This document shows, one piece after another, positions 30,743 to 38,546 of a DNA stretch of 39,423 nucleotides. The position numbers and the translations under genes were made by a program. The stretch's first letter is position 1; the number at the start of each line of letters is the position of its first letter. The notes beneath the pieces were generated by a model. It was not told where the DNA came from. It was given only the letters and a program-made list of their open reading frames with translations, and searched no databases. This DNA comes from Bacillota bacterium. Lineage in GTDB: Bacteria; Bacillota; SHA-98; Ch115. The stretch is taken from positions 1 through 39,423 of the forward strand of contig DUSO01000179.1 in the NCBI GenBank assembly GCA_012842565.1, read 5' to 3'.

Positions 30743-31741
30743 CTACTGCGGAGGCAGGAGCCTCTCAGGTATCTTGATGCCCTTCTCGCGATAGTACCTC
30801 AAGGCTCCGGGGTGCAAGGGTACCGTGCTGTATTTGATGCCCTCGGCGAACATTTGCGCGGCATTGGGATCCACCTTCGTCAGCGCTTCCTTGTTTTCAA
30901 AGGTTGCCTTTACCAGGTTGTACACCAGGTCATCAGGGAGATCCTTATCGGCTATCGCTACGTTCCAGAATGTGACGGTGGGCACGTCGCCCTCCTGGTA
31001 CTTATAGGTACCCTTGGGGATTACGCCTGCCGAATAGTAAGGGAATGCCTCGGTTATCTTGTCCAGGTCCTCTTTCGACAGCCCTATATGCCGCACCTTA
31101 TGGGTCGTCTCGAGGTCCAGCATAAATGGCCCGGGAAGCCCGGTAACCGCAAACCCTGCATCGGCGGTGCCGTCCCTCAGCGCATCAACTGCCGTGTTGG
31201 TGGGCAGGCTGCTGATCTTCTTGGGCGTGATTCCCAAGAGCTTTAGGACATCCCTACCGGCTACATCACTGGTGCTGCCAGGCGCTCCAGTCGTGATGCG
31301 TTTTCCCTCGAAGTCATAAATGGTCTTGATGGGACTACTCTCAAGGGTATAGATGTGCAGCACGCTGGCATACATTGGAAATATAGCCCTTATCCTATCA
31401 TGCTTCTTGCCCTTGGCCCAATCTAAACCATTCCACCCCTGATATGCCATGCTCACAGTTGTAAATCCTAAATCCATCTTTCTCTGCTGGATCAGCTGGA
31501 TGTTCGTTGCAGGCCCTCCGGTAACCTCGACCGAAATGTCTACTCCTTTCACATGTTCACCCATGATCTTGGCCCATCCGCCACCCCAGACGAAATATGT
31601 TCCCCCCACGCTGGAAGTACCCAATGTCAGCCTGGTCAGGGGGCTTGCGGAGACGGGGCCGAACACGAGGCCGATGAGCCCTATCATCAATAGCAAGCTC
31701 GCCATCAAGTGTCCTGAACGTACAGGGGACTGTCTAGTCAC
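30743..31741 (-). CDS. TAXI-family TRAP transporter substrate-binding protein
   Basis: A 332-residue periplasmic-type (here surface-held) binding protein. The signal peptide covers about residues 1-33 (LMASLLLMIGLIGLVFGPVSA-S). The TAXI signature follows: LTLGTSSVGGTYFVWGGGWAKIM, VTGGPATNIQLIQQRKMDLGF, RITTGAPGSTSDVAGRDVLKLLG and DALRDGTADAGFAVTGLP. There is no lipobox Cys at the cleavage point. TAXI proteins are known to bind glutamate, 2-oxoglutarate and similar acids. The start is GTG 31741 with GAGGAGGG. It lies 119 bases after the GntR gene. Confidence 0.94.
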   Translation of the reverse strand: MTRQSPVRSGHLMASLLLMIGLIGLVFGPVSASPLTRLTLGTSSVGGTYFVWGGGWAKIMGEHVKGVDISVEVTGGPATNIQLIQQRKMDLGFTTVSMAYQGWNGLDWAKGKKHDRIRAIFPMYASVLHIYTLESSPIKTIYDFEGKRITTGAPGSTSDVAGRDVLKLLGITPKKISSLPTNTAVDALRDGTADAGFAVTGLPGPFMLDLETTHKVRHIGLSKEDLDKITEAFPYYSAGVIPKGTYKYQEGDVPTVTFWNVAIADKDLPDDLVYNLVKATFENKEALTKVDPNAAQMFAEGIKYSTVPLHPGALRYYREKGIKIPERLLPPQ

Positions 31742-31860
31742 TTCTATCCCTCCTCGTATCGTTTTCGGTCAGGGAGATAAAACGCCGCCTTTTCATGTCC
31801 TGAGGAACTTGAGGAACGCCCGGAGAACCCAAGGATTTATCCTGTCGCCCGGTTCAACAA

Positions 31861-32568
31861 TTAGGTGCTCGTATGCACCATCAACTTACAACGATCCCCC
31901 CTTACTACCGACTTGGTCAGAACCACTGGCTTGCCATCTTTCTGGAAGTTTATCCTCGTAAGAAGCAAAGCAGGCATCCCCCGCCTTACCCCGAGGAGTT
32001 CAGCCTCAAATGAATCAAGCACCACCGGCTCGACATATGTCTCAGCCTCGTCCAGGGAGATCCCGTATCCCTGTTTGAGCAAATCGTAAAGTTTGCCCGG
32101 GAAGTCCCGCGCAACCAGGTCCGGACAAATCGATAAAGGAATGTAAGATTTTTCAATGACAACCGGTTCGCCATTTGCGAGTCGCACCCTTACGAGTTCA
32201 GTAACCTGATCTTGTGGAGAAAGCCCTAGAGGCTCTGCAACGCTGGGAGGGGGGGAAATTATCTTACGATCTACGGTCCTGTGTTCCTCGCCGACTTCCG
32301 CTGGCAGGAAGAAATGGACCACATCGCCGCGTATCTTGGGCTCGGCCACAAACGTGCCCTTGCCTTGCTTTCTATAAAAGAGGCCCTGTTGAACCAGGTC
32401 AAGTATGGCGCGGCGCACCGTCGACCTGCTGAGCCCCCATTCCCGGGCTATCTCCACCTCATTCGGCAGCTTATCACCAGGCTTGAGTTCCCCTGAGTCA
32501 ACCTTTGCCTTGAGGAGTTCTTTGAGCTGGTAATACAGGGGAATACCGCTGTTTTCATCCAGTCTCAA
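31861..32568 (-). CDS. GntR-family regulator with UTRA domain (HutC-like)
   Basis: A 235-residue repressor with an N-terminal winged helix (residues 8-75: IPLYYQLKELLKAKVDSGEL, KLPNEVEIAREWGLSRSTVRRAI, GLFYRKQGKGTFVAEP) and a UTRA ligand domain (about 90-230). It starts at TTG 32568 after AGGGAGGG, 36 bases after the lyase gene. As the only regulator inside the lyase-TRAP operon it probably senses the imported substrate or a product and controls the operon. The palindrome at 34173-34188 before the lyase gene is a candidate site. Confidence 0.93.
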   Translation of the reverse strand: MRLDENSGIPLYYQLKELLKAKVDSGELKPGDKLPNEVEIAREWGLSRSTVRRAILDLVQQGLFYRKQGKGTFVAEPKIRGDVVHFFLPAEVGEEHRTVDRKIISPPPSVAEPLGLSPQDQVTELVRVRLANGEPVVIEKSYIPLSICPDLVARDFPGKLYDLLKQGYGISLDEAETYVEPVVLDSFEAELLGVRRGMPALLLTRINFQKDGKPVVLTKSVVRGDRCKLMVHTST

Positions 32569-32603
32569 CTTAGGCCCTCCCTGTAAAACTCACCGGCGGC
32601 TTC

Positions 32604-34109
32604 CTATAAAGCGCCGGTAATCTGCCGCACACGTTCTGATAGCCGGGCCCTGGCTTGATCAAGACGATCTCGCCTCGCCTGCGCCCGGTCTCGGCACTCC
32701 TTCAACCTCTCCTCGGCATTGGACACCATCCGCCTCACCTCAGCCGTGGCGGGGCCCCCTAATGAGTCTCGTACCTCGACATTGCGCTCGGGTGCAAGGA
32801 CGGACTTAAGGGTGGATGGATTGATATTCAGTGCCCGGCCGGCAATATCCCTGGACACCTCATCGAGCATCTCGGCGGTAATATCGCTTGCCACAAGCCC
32901 GGCAGATACGGCCCTGCTTACGAGGCTGGCCACTATCATGTGCGCTACACGGAAGGGGAGGTCGCACTCTCTTACCAGGGTGTCTGCAAGCTCCGTTGCC
33001 GTGCTGAAGTTCCTCGCGGCCCTTTCTGCCATGATGTCGCTGCGGACCCTTAGGGACGAAAGCGTCGCGGACATCAACCTCAGGGTAATACTGGATTCGT
33101 CCAGGCCATTCCACAAGGAGGCTACACACTCCCCCGCCACGTCACGTGAATGGCCGAAGGGCACATTCTTAAGGCAGGCAAGAGAGGAGATGAGCGCGCC
33201 GTAAACGTGAGCAGCCTTAGACTTACAGTGCTCCAGGGTTATCGGGTTTTTCTTCTGGGGCATTATACTGCTCACCGCCGCGACGCTGCCGTCCAGGTCG
33301 ATATATGAGAATTCGTCAGTATACCACAGGTAGAGGTCCATGGACAGCCTGCTTATGTCGGTCATCATTATAGAAAGGGCCGCGAGGAGCTCCGGCACCC
33401 AGTCGCGCGATGCTACCGCGTCGAGGGAATTCTCGAGAATTCCGTCAAAGCCCAGGAGGTCCGCCGTAATCTCCCGGTCTATTGGGAACCCGGTCCCTGC
33501 GAGCGCTCCTGCGCCAAGGGGGCACTGGTTTATGGTCTCATAAGCGGCCTCCAGGCGCTTTGTGTCCCTCTCGAGAGCAGAAGCCAGGGCGCACATATAG
33601 TGGCCAAACGTAATCGGCTGAGCCGGCTGCAGGTGCGTATACCCGGTCATAACCGTGGTGAGGTCGCGAGAGGCTAGCGTCAGCAATTGCCCTCTAAGCT
33701 GGATTACAAGGTCCAGGAGATCGTTGAGTTTGTCTCTGGCAATCATGCGATCGAGAGTCGCATGTAGGTCATTTCTACTTCGCCCGGTATGCATCCGGCC
33801 GCCGACCTCCGGTCCGGTCCTTTCGATCAGCAATCGTTCAATGTTGAAGTGAAGGTCTTCCACAGAAGGATCCAGGTCGGCCTCACTCAGCCCCTCCGCC
33901 TCCAACGATTCGAGAACAATGAGTATTCTAGCCGCCACATCCTTCGGTATAATGCCGGTGTCCGCCAGCATAACCACATGGGCCTTGTTGATCTGCATCA
34001 TGTGACCAAAACCAAGACGAAAATCCCTCTCGATTGCAGGCCTGAATAACAACTCCGCTACTTCTTTCAATGGTTGCGAGTTGAGCCTTTCCCTCATGTC
34101 TATGTCCAT
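32604..34109 (-). CDS. argininosuccinate-lyase-like C-N lyase (fumarase/aspartase superfamily)
   Basis: A 501-residue protein of the superfamily that removes fumarate from N-succinyl compounds. Conserved regions: SVEDLHFNIE (82-91), GGRMHTGRSRNDLHATLD (103-120), GYTHLQPAQP (156-165, His159) and SSIMPQKKNP (280-289, catalytic Ser loop). It differs from true ArgH: there is no WGGRF start, and the stretch after the signature reads LKNVPFGHSRDVAG in place of LKGLPLAYNKDMQED. No other arginine genes are nearby, while a GntR regulator and TRAP transporter follow. A catabolic lyase acting on an N-succinyl-type amino acid is likelier than arginine synthesis. It starts at ATG 34109 with GGAGG 11 bases upstream. 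Confidence 0.85.
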   Translation of the reverse strand: MDIDMRERLNSQPLKEVAELLFRPAIERDFRLGFGHMMQINKAHVVMLADTGIIPKDVAARILIVLESLEAEGLSEADLDPSVEDLHFNIERLLIERTGPEVGGRMHTGRSRNDLHATLDRMIARDKLNDLLDLVIQLRGQLLTLASRDLTTVMTGYTHLQPAQPITFGHYMCALASALERDTKRLEAAYETINQCPLGAGALAGTGFPIDREITADLLGFDGILENSLDAVASRDWVPELLAALSIMMTDISRLSMDLYLWYTDEFSYIDLDGSVAAVSSIMPQKKNPITLEHCKSKAAHVYGALISSLACLKNVPFGHSRDVAGECVASLWNGLDESSITLRLMSATLSSLRVRSDIMAERAARNFSTATELADTLVRECDLPFRVAHMIVASLVSRAVSAGLVASDITAEMLDEVSRDIAGRALNINPSTLKSVLAPERNVEVRDSLGGPATAEVRRMVSNAEERLKECRDRAQARRDRLDQARARLSERVRQITGAL

Positions 34110-34172
34110 CTGTCGCTGGCCTCCACATTAGCTGTAGTTTTGAATACGGCGAAGGAATGTGTACTAATGTTT

Positions 34173-34188
34173 ATATGTACGTACATAT
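34173..34188. promoter_or_regulatory. 16-bp perfect palindrome in the divergent promoter region
   Basis: ATATGTACGTACATAT is fully symmetric and lies 64 bases before the lyase start and 182 before the ATPase start. Its GT-N-AC core resembles sites of HutC-type GntR regulators. A GntR/UTRA gene is the second gene of the lyase operon. The match to that regulator is inferred. Confidence 0.55.
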
Positions 34189-34235
34189 TCGCGACAGTGC
34201 CCTGGATTCCTCCTATCCATTGCCCAAAAAGCTAT

Positions 34236-34241
34236 TATAAT
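34236..34241 (+). promoter_or_regulatory. -10 box TATAAT before the ATPase gene
   Basis: A perfect TATAAT in an AT-rich stretch, with no matching -35 at 16-18 bases. The start would be near 34248, giving a leader of about 120 bases before ATG 34370. Confidence 0.4.
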
Positions 34242-34369
34242 TGCAGAAATGTGATCCAGTGGGAAGCCGCCAAGCATTTTCCTATCCCGCCCAGTGTGGT
34301 ATGATTTGTCTTGGGCGAAAGCCGATAGCCGCTGAGGTTTCAGACGGAGGCGAGGAGGTTCGCAGGGCC

Positions 34370-36151
34370 ATGGTTGAGCCGCGGGTGTTGCCAGTCGAAG
34401 AGATGGTCTCGGAGGAGGAGTTTACCGACCGGGTGGAGATATTGAGGGAGCTCGAGGACTGGTACCGCAACATAAAGCGCAGGATCTCCAGCAGCTTGGC
34501 GCTCATCTCCCCTCGCAGGATGGGCAAGACCGCCCTTCTCGACAGACTGGTCAATACAGTCTTCTTCAAGGACTATGACGTCGCCCCCTTCTATTTCAAG
34601 ATGAAACGTGAGGAAACCACGCTCCGGAAGTTCCTCCTGGAATACTACACCACGTTTTTCAGGCAATACATCGCATACATACTAAAAGACCCAGCGCTCT
34701 ATGGGGACCGGGGGATGAAGCTCAGGGACCTGTTGAAGCTGAAGACAAACAACGAAAAGGTCCAGTATGTTCAGAGAGAACACCTGGCCAGATTCATTGA
34801 AAGGTATGAAGGGTATGACTGGCAGGATGCCCGTAACCACTGGGAGGACATGATCGCTACCCCTGAGTTTCTCGGGGCAATGCTAGGAGTCCACGTGGCC
34901 GTTATCATTGACGAATTCCAGGACATGAAGTTCTACATCTACGATGCTGAGGATGAGAAGGAAGTCGATCCAGAGATCCACCGGCCCACGGACCTCACCG
35001 CCACATACGACCGCAAGTCCCAGAGCAGGCGTGCGCCGATGCTTGTCTCAGGCTCTGCTGTGACCATGATATTCCGCACTGTCATGGGAGGACCCCTCGG
35101 AGGACGCTTTGGTTTTAAGTACCTCAAGCCCATGGCAATCGAGGACGGCGCTACCCTGATAAAGAAGCTCCTCAGGATGCGAGGCTCCGACATCACTGAT
35201 GAGCTGGCCATATACCTGAGCTCCCAGGTGAACGGTCACCCATACTATGTCTATTGCTGCGCTGAATCCGATTGTCCGGATAAGGACTTTACCACAAAGG
35301 AAGGCATCGACAGGGTCGTCGAATATGAGGTTACAAGGGGCAAGATCTTCGGCTTCTGGGAGACCCACTTTCAAGAGAACCGAAAATACATAAACCAGGA
35401 CAATGACATAGAGCTCGGGAAGAAGATCATCTACTACTTCACCAAGTATAACAATGCCCCTGTAGACATAGAGGAGATTGCGGGTAAGCTCAAGGTGAGC
35501 AAGTATGCGGTGGAGGAGAAGATAGAGAAGCTCTACCAGGCAGACCTGGTATACAGGAGTGACTTCAAGTATTACACCTTCAACGACATCATGCTCATGC
35601 GGTATATCCAGCACCGGTATGAGAATGAGTTAAAGGATGTCGAGAAGGTGGACTTAGGGCAGCAGGGGCTATTCAACTATGTCAAGGGCAAGTTCCTGGA
35701 GATGGTGGTCCAGAACATAATGTCCAAGTTCAATAACGAGGATCTGGACGGGAGACTTTTCGGCCATCCGGGAGAGGTGATCAAAGCTCCTCTCTTCAGG
35801 GCACGTGGGGACATGGTTGTGAAGCTTCCTTCTTCCGCGGAGCACCAGGTTGACGCATATGGAGATTATGAGAAAGACGGGGTAAAGCACATATGGGTAG
35901 CAGAGTGCAAGTATCGTAAGGATGAGCCCATGACGAGCAAGGAGGTAGAGAAGGCCATTGAGGCTGCGGGTGTGGTGAAGGTGATTCGCAATGCCCGGGA
36001 TATGAAGGTGTGGCTTGTATCTACAGGCGGGTTCACCAAGGATGCGCTCGAGCTGATGAGGGAGAATGGGTGTCTTTTCTCAGGGCAGGATGAGATAAAC
36101 GAGATAGCGAGGCTATATGGCATAGGGGTAAAGATTGTAGAATTCCAGTGA
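34370..36151 (+). CDS. AAA-type ATPase with C-terminal PD-(D/E)XK-like nuclease domain
   Basis: A 593-residue STAND/AAA ATPase of the archaeal-ATPase (ATPase_2) kind. Walker A is SPRRMGKTALL (47-57, Lys53), Walker B VAVIIDEFQDM (Asp181, Glu182), with a sensor-like MLVSGSAVTM. A winged helix follows at about 360-405 (PVDIEEIAGKLKVSKYAVEEKIEKLY). The C-terminal part (about 435-560) has VDAYG (Asp495) and WVAECKYRK (Glu512, Lys514), the D...ExK pattern of restriction-like nucleases. GAGGAGG upstream supports ATG 34370; the frame is open to 34241. It is single, with a -10 box before it. Related ATPase-nucleases are often mobile or linked to defence; the function here is unknown. Confidence 0.87.
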   Translation: MVEPRVLPVEEMVSEEEFTDRVEILRELEDWYRNIKRRISSSLALISPRRMGKTALLDRLVNTVFFKDYDVAPFYFKMKREETTLRKFLLEYYTTFFRQYIAYILKDPALYGDRGMKLRDLLKLKTNNEKVQYVQREHLARFIERYEGYDWQDARNHWEDMIATPEFLGAMLGVHVAVIIDEFQDMKFYIYDAEDEKEVDPEIHRPTDLTATYDRKSQSRRAPMLVSGSAVTMIFRTVMGGPLGGRFGFKYLKPMAIEDGATLIKKLLRMRGSDITDELAIYLSSQVNGHPYYVYCCAESDCPDKDFTTKEGIDRVVEYEVTRGKIFGFWETHFQENRKYINQDNDIELGKKIIYYFTKYNNAPVDIEEIAGKLKVSKYAVEEKIEKLYQADLVYRSDFKYYTFNDIMLMRYIQHRYENELKDVEKVDLGQQGLFNYVKGKFLEMVVQNIMSKFNNEDLDGRLFGHPGEVIKAPLFRARGDMVVKLPSSAEHQVDAYGDYEKDGVKHIWVAECKYRKDEPMTSKEVEKAIEAAGVVKVIRNARDMKVWLVSTGGFTKDALELMRENGCLFSGQDEINEIARLYGIGVKIVEFQ

Positions 36152-36485
36152 TGGGCCCGCAGGGGCCGCCCGGGGGATAGACGCCCGGTGCCGAGATTCA
36201 GTTCCAGTAGCGGGCACAGGAGGCCGGTCTGCTATTGTCGCCTGCGTGTGGCCTGGTCTCTGCGGCCCAATTAACCCGATTAACACGGTGGCCAAGTTGA
36301 CATGGGCGGGACGGGATGCCTGCCGCCTTTAGGACCAGCTCCCCCCGCCCCTCACGTTAAACGTGGTTCGTCATGCGCTCAAGCCGGGCTACGCTCCGAC
36401 CGGACTATGGCTAGACTATAGCCGGGCCATATCCCGACGCCGACACATACCCGCTATACCCCGCTAGAACCACACCTCAGCCAGG
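36152..36485. other. intergenic region between convergent ATPase and malic enzyme genes
   Basis: 334 bases with no supported gene. GC-rich short inverted repeats (GGCCC / GGGCC type) follow the ATPase stop. CACGTT-A-AACGTG (36353-36365) is a 13-bp palindrome. GCTATACCCCG occurs twice (36453-36463 and 36485-36495, the second reaching into the malic enzyme stop). GGCTA / TAGCC gives a small hairpin near 36408. No clear T-run terminator was found for either gene. Confidence 0.4.
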
Positions 36486-37826
36486 CTATACCCCGGCCGG
36501 CGGCTGCGGGATCACTCCCTCCCTCATCAAAAGCTGGGTCATCCCCCTCGACCTCTTTATTATCCCGCTCGCCTTCTCATACAGCTCGTCCTTGCTCAGC
36601 TTTACCCTCGCCACTCCCTGCTCTATCGCCTTCAACCCTACCGCTACCGCCTCCCTCGGGTATACCTCCCACTCATCCATCGTAGGAAGCAAATACTCCT
36701 CATGTATGCCCTTGTCCTCTGCGCACTTCGCAAGCTCCATCGCCGCCGCTATGCACATCTCATCCGTTATCGTCTTCGCCCTCACATCAAGCGCTCCCCT
36801 GAATATCCCCGGAAACCCAAGAGAATTGTTCACCTGGTTCGGAAAATCTGACCTCCCCGTCGCCACTACCCTCGCCCCGGCCTCCTTTGCCTCCCACGGC
36901 CATATCTCAGGAATGGGATTGGCACACACAAACACTATCGCATCCTTTGCCATGCCACTTATCCATTCCTTCTTCAAAGTATCAGGCCCTGACTTGGATA
37001 GCGCTATCACCACGTCCGCCCCTTCCATCGCCTCCGGTATCCCGCCTTCTATACCATCCGCATTCGTCTTAACGCACATCTCCCACTTCTCCTTGTGGGT
37101 GTCCTTTAGCTCTGTCCTGCCACGGTGAAGCGTTCCCTTGCTATCGCACATGATGATATTCCCCGGTGTCGCACCTGCAGCAATTATCATCCGCGCCGTG
37201 CAGATGTTAGCAGCCCCAGCACCTATAAGCGCTATCCTTACATCCTCTAGCCCCTTCCCCACTACCTTCAGCGCATTTATCAATCCCGCAAGGGTCACCG
37301 CAGCTGTCCCCTGCTGGTCATCATGCCACACAGGTATCTCCATCTCTTCCCTCAGCCTCTCAAGCAAATAAAAACACTTGGGCTGCTCTATGTCCTCTAG
37401 GTTTATCCCCCCAAAGGACGGCTCAAGCCACTTGACTGCCTTGATTATCTCCTCCGGGTCCTTTGTGTCAAGGCATATGGGAAATGCATCTACTCCCCCG
37501 AGATACTTGAACAGCATGGACTTGCCTTCCATGACAGGCATCCCGGCCTCAGGCCCTATGTCCCCAAGCCCAAGCACCCTCGTCCCGTCTGTCACAACAG
37601 CTACCGTGTTCCACTTGTTCGTATACTCATACACAAGCTCCTTGTTGGCCTTTATTGCCTTGCATGGCTCTGCAACCCCCGGGGTATACCATATCGCAAA
37701 GTCCTGAAAATCCCTGATGATCCCCTTGGGGCTCACCTCGATCTTGCCCCTGTAAAACGGGTGCATCTTCATGGCATCCTCTGCAGGCTTCTTTGCCTTG
37801 GCCAATAGCTCCTCCTTGGTAATCAC
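36486..37826 (-). CDS. NAD(P)-dependent malic enzyme
   Basis: A 446-residue decarboxylating malate dehydrogenase (malate to pyruvate + CO2). Marks: FAIWYTPGVAEPCKAI (Tyr of the catalytic pair), VTDGTRVLGLGDIGPEAGMPVMEGKS, PVWHDDQQGTAAVTLAGLINAL (metal Asp residues), the Rossmann motif IALIGAGAANICTARM and FVCANPIPEI. It is the short bacterial type without a phosphotransacetylase tail. It starts at ATG 37826, 43 bases after the fumarase beta stop, as the last gene of a fumarate-to-pyruvate operon. Cofactor choice (NAD or NADP) cannot be read with confidence. Confidence 0.96.
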   Translation of the reverse strand: MITKEELLAKAKKPAEDAMKMHPFYRGKIEVSPKGIIRDFQDFAIWYTPGVAEPCKAIKANKELVYEYTNKWNTVAVVTDGTRVLGLGDIGPEAGMPVMEGKSMLFKYLGGVDAFPICLDTKDPEEIIKAVKWLEPSFGGINLEDIEQPKCFYLLERLREEMEIPVWHDDQQGTAAVTLAGLINALKVVGKGLEDVRIALIGAGAANICTARMIIAAGATPGNIIMCDSKGTLHRGRTELKDTHKEKWEMCVKTNADGIEGGIPEAMEGADVVIALSKSGPDTLKKEWISGMAKDAIVFVCANPIPEIWPWEAKEAGARVVATGRSDFPNQVNNSLGFPGIFRGALDVRAKTITDEMCIAAAMELAKCAEDKGIHEEYLLPTMDEWEVYPREAVAVGLKAIEQGVARVKLSKDELYEKASGIIKRSRGMTQLLMREGVIPQPPAGV

Positions 37827-37869
37827 CCAAAACCCTCCCAGAATCTAATTTCAGGCCCACAGGCCCCAT

Positions 37870-38421
37870 TCAGCCTATCCGGTACTTCCTCACGCCTTCC
37901 TCGTAGAGGTCGTTGCCGTATATGTCGTTCACCACAACACAGGGAAAATCCTCTACCGTAAGCTTCATGATCGCTTCCGGGCCCAGGTCCTCATACGCCA
38001 CAAGCTCTGAGGCTTTGACCGACTTTGCCAAGAGTGCCCCGGCCCCTCCTATGGCTGCAAAGTATACGGCCTTGTACTTGACCATGGCGTCTTTCACAAC
38101 CCTGGACCTCATGCCCTTGCCAATCATCCCTTTTAACCCATGCTCCATAAGCAGGGGCGCATATGAATCCATCCTGTAGCTCGTGGTCGGACCCGCTGAA
38201 CCAATGGCCTTCCCTGGCTTTGCCGGAGTGGGACCAACATAGTATATGACCTGGCCCCTTATGTCCAGCGGAAGCTCCTCCCCCTCCTTGATGAGGTTAA
38301 CAAGCCTCTTGTGGGCCGCATCCCTCGCCGTGTATATCACCCCTGATATCCTCACGTCATCCCCGGCCTTAAGCTGCGCTACTGTCTCATCTGTAAGCGG
38401 AGTTACGATCTTGACCGCCAC
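37870..38421 (-). CDS. class I fumarate hydratase, beta (C-terminal) subunit
   Basis: A 183-residue swivelling C-terminal domain of two-subunit class I (4Fe-4S) fumarase, also seen in L-tartrate dehydratase TtdB. Family marks: LKAGDDVRISGVIYTARDAAHKRL, YYVGPTPAKPG, GSAGPTTSYRMDSY, MIGKGMRS and YFAAIGGAGALLA. It works with the alpha subunit encoded just upstream. Fumarase is preferred over tartrate dehydratase because malic enzyme follows in the same operon. Confidence 0.92.
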   Translation of the reverse strand: MAVKIVTPLTDETVAQLKAGDDVRISGVIYTARDAAHKRLVNLIKEGEELPLDIRGQVIYYVGPTPAKPGKAIGSAGPTTSYRMDSYAPLLMEHGLKGMIGKGMRSRVVKDAMVKYKAVYFAAIGGAGALLAKSVKASELVAYEDLGPEAIMKLTVEDFPCVVVNDIYGNDLYEEGVRKYRIG

Positions 38422-38481
38422 CCGTCAACCACTCCCTCCATCTCCATACCTCACACAAAACCTGCCGCCCACTTAGAATAC

Positions 38482-38541
38482 ATCACGGCCCGGCCTCACA
38501 ATCCCTTGCCAGCCAGGGATGTATCACCGCCCGGCCTCACA
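38482..38541 (-). repeat. 19-bp direct repeat between fumarase genes
   Basis: ATCACGGCCCGGCCTCACA (38482-38500) and ATCACCGCCCGGCCTCACA (38523-38541), + strand, 18 of 19 bases the same, 41-bp period, just after the alpha-subunit stop. A small stem CCCTTGCC / AGCCAGGG lies between them. Confidence 0.6.
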
Positions 38542-38546
38542 GCCCC

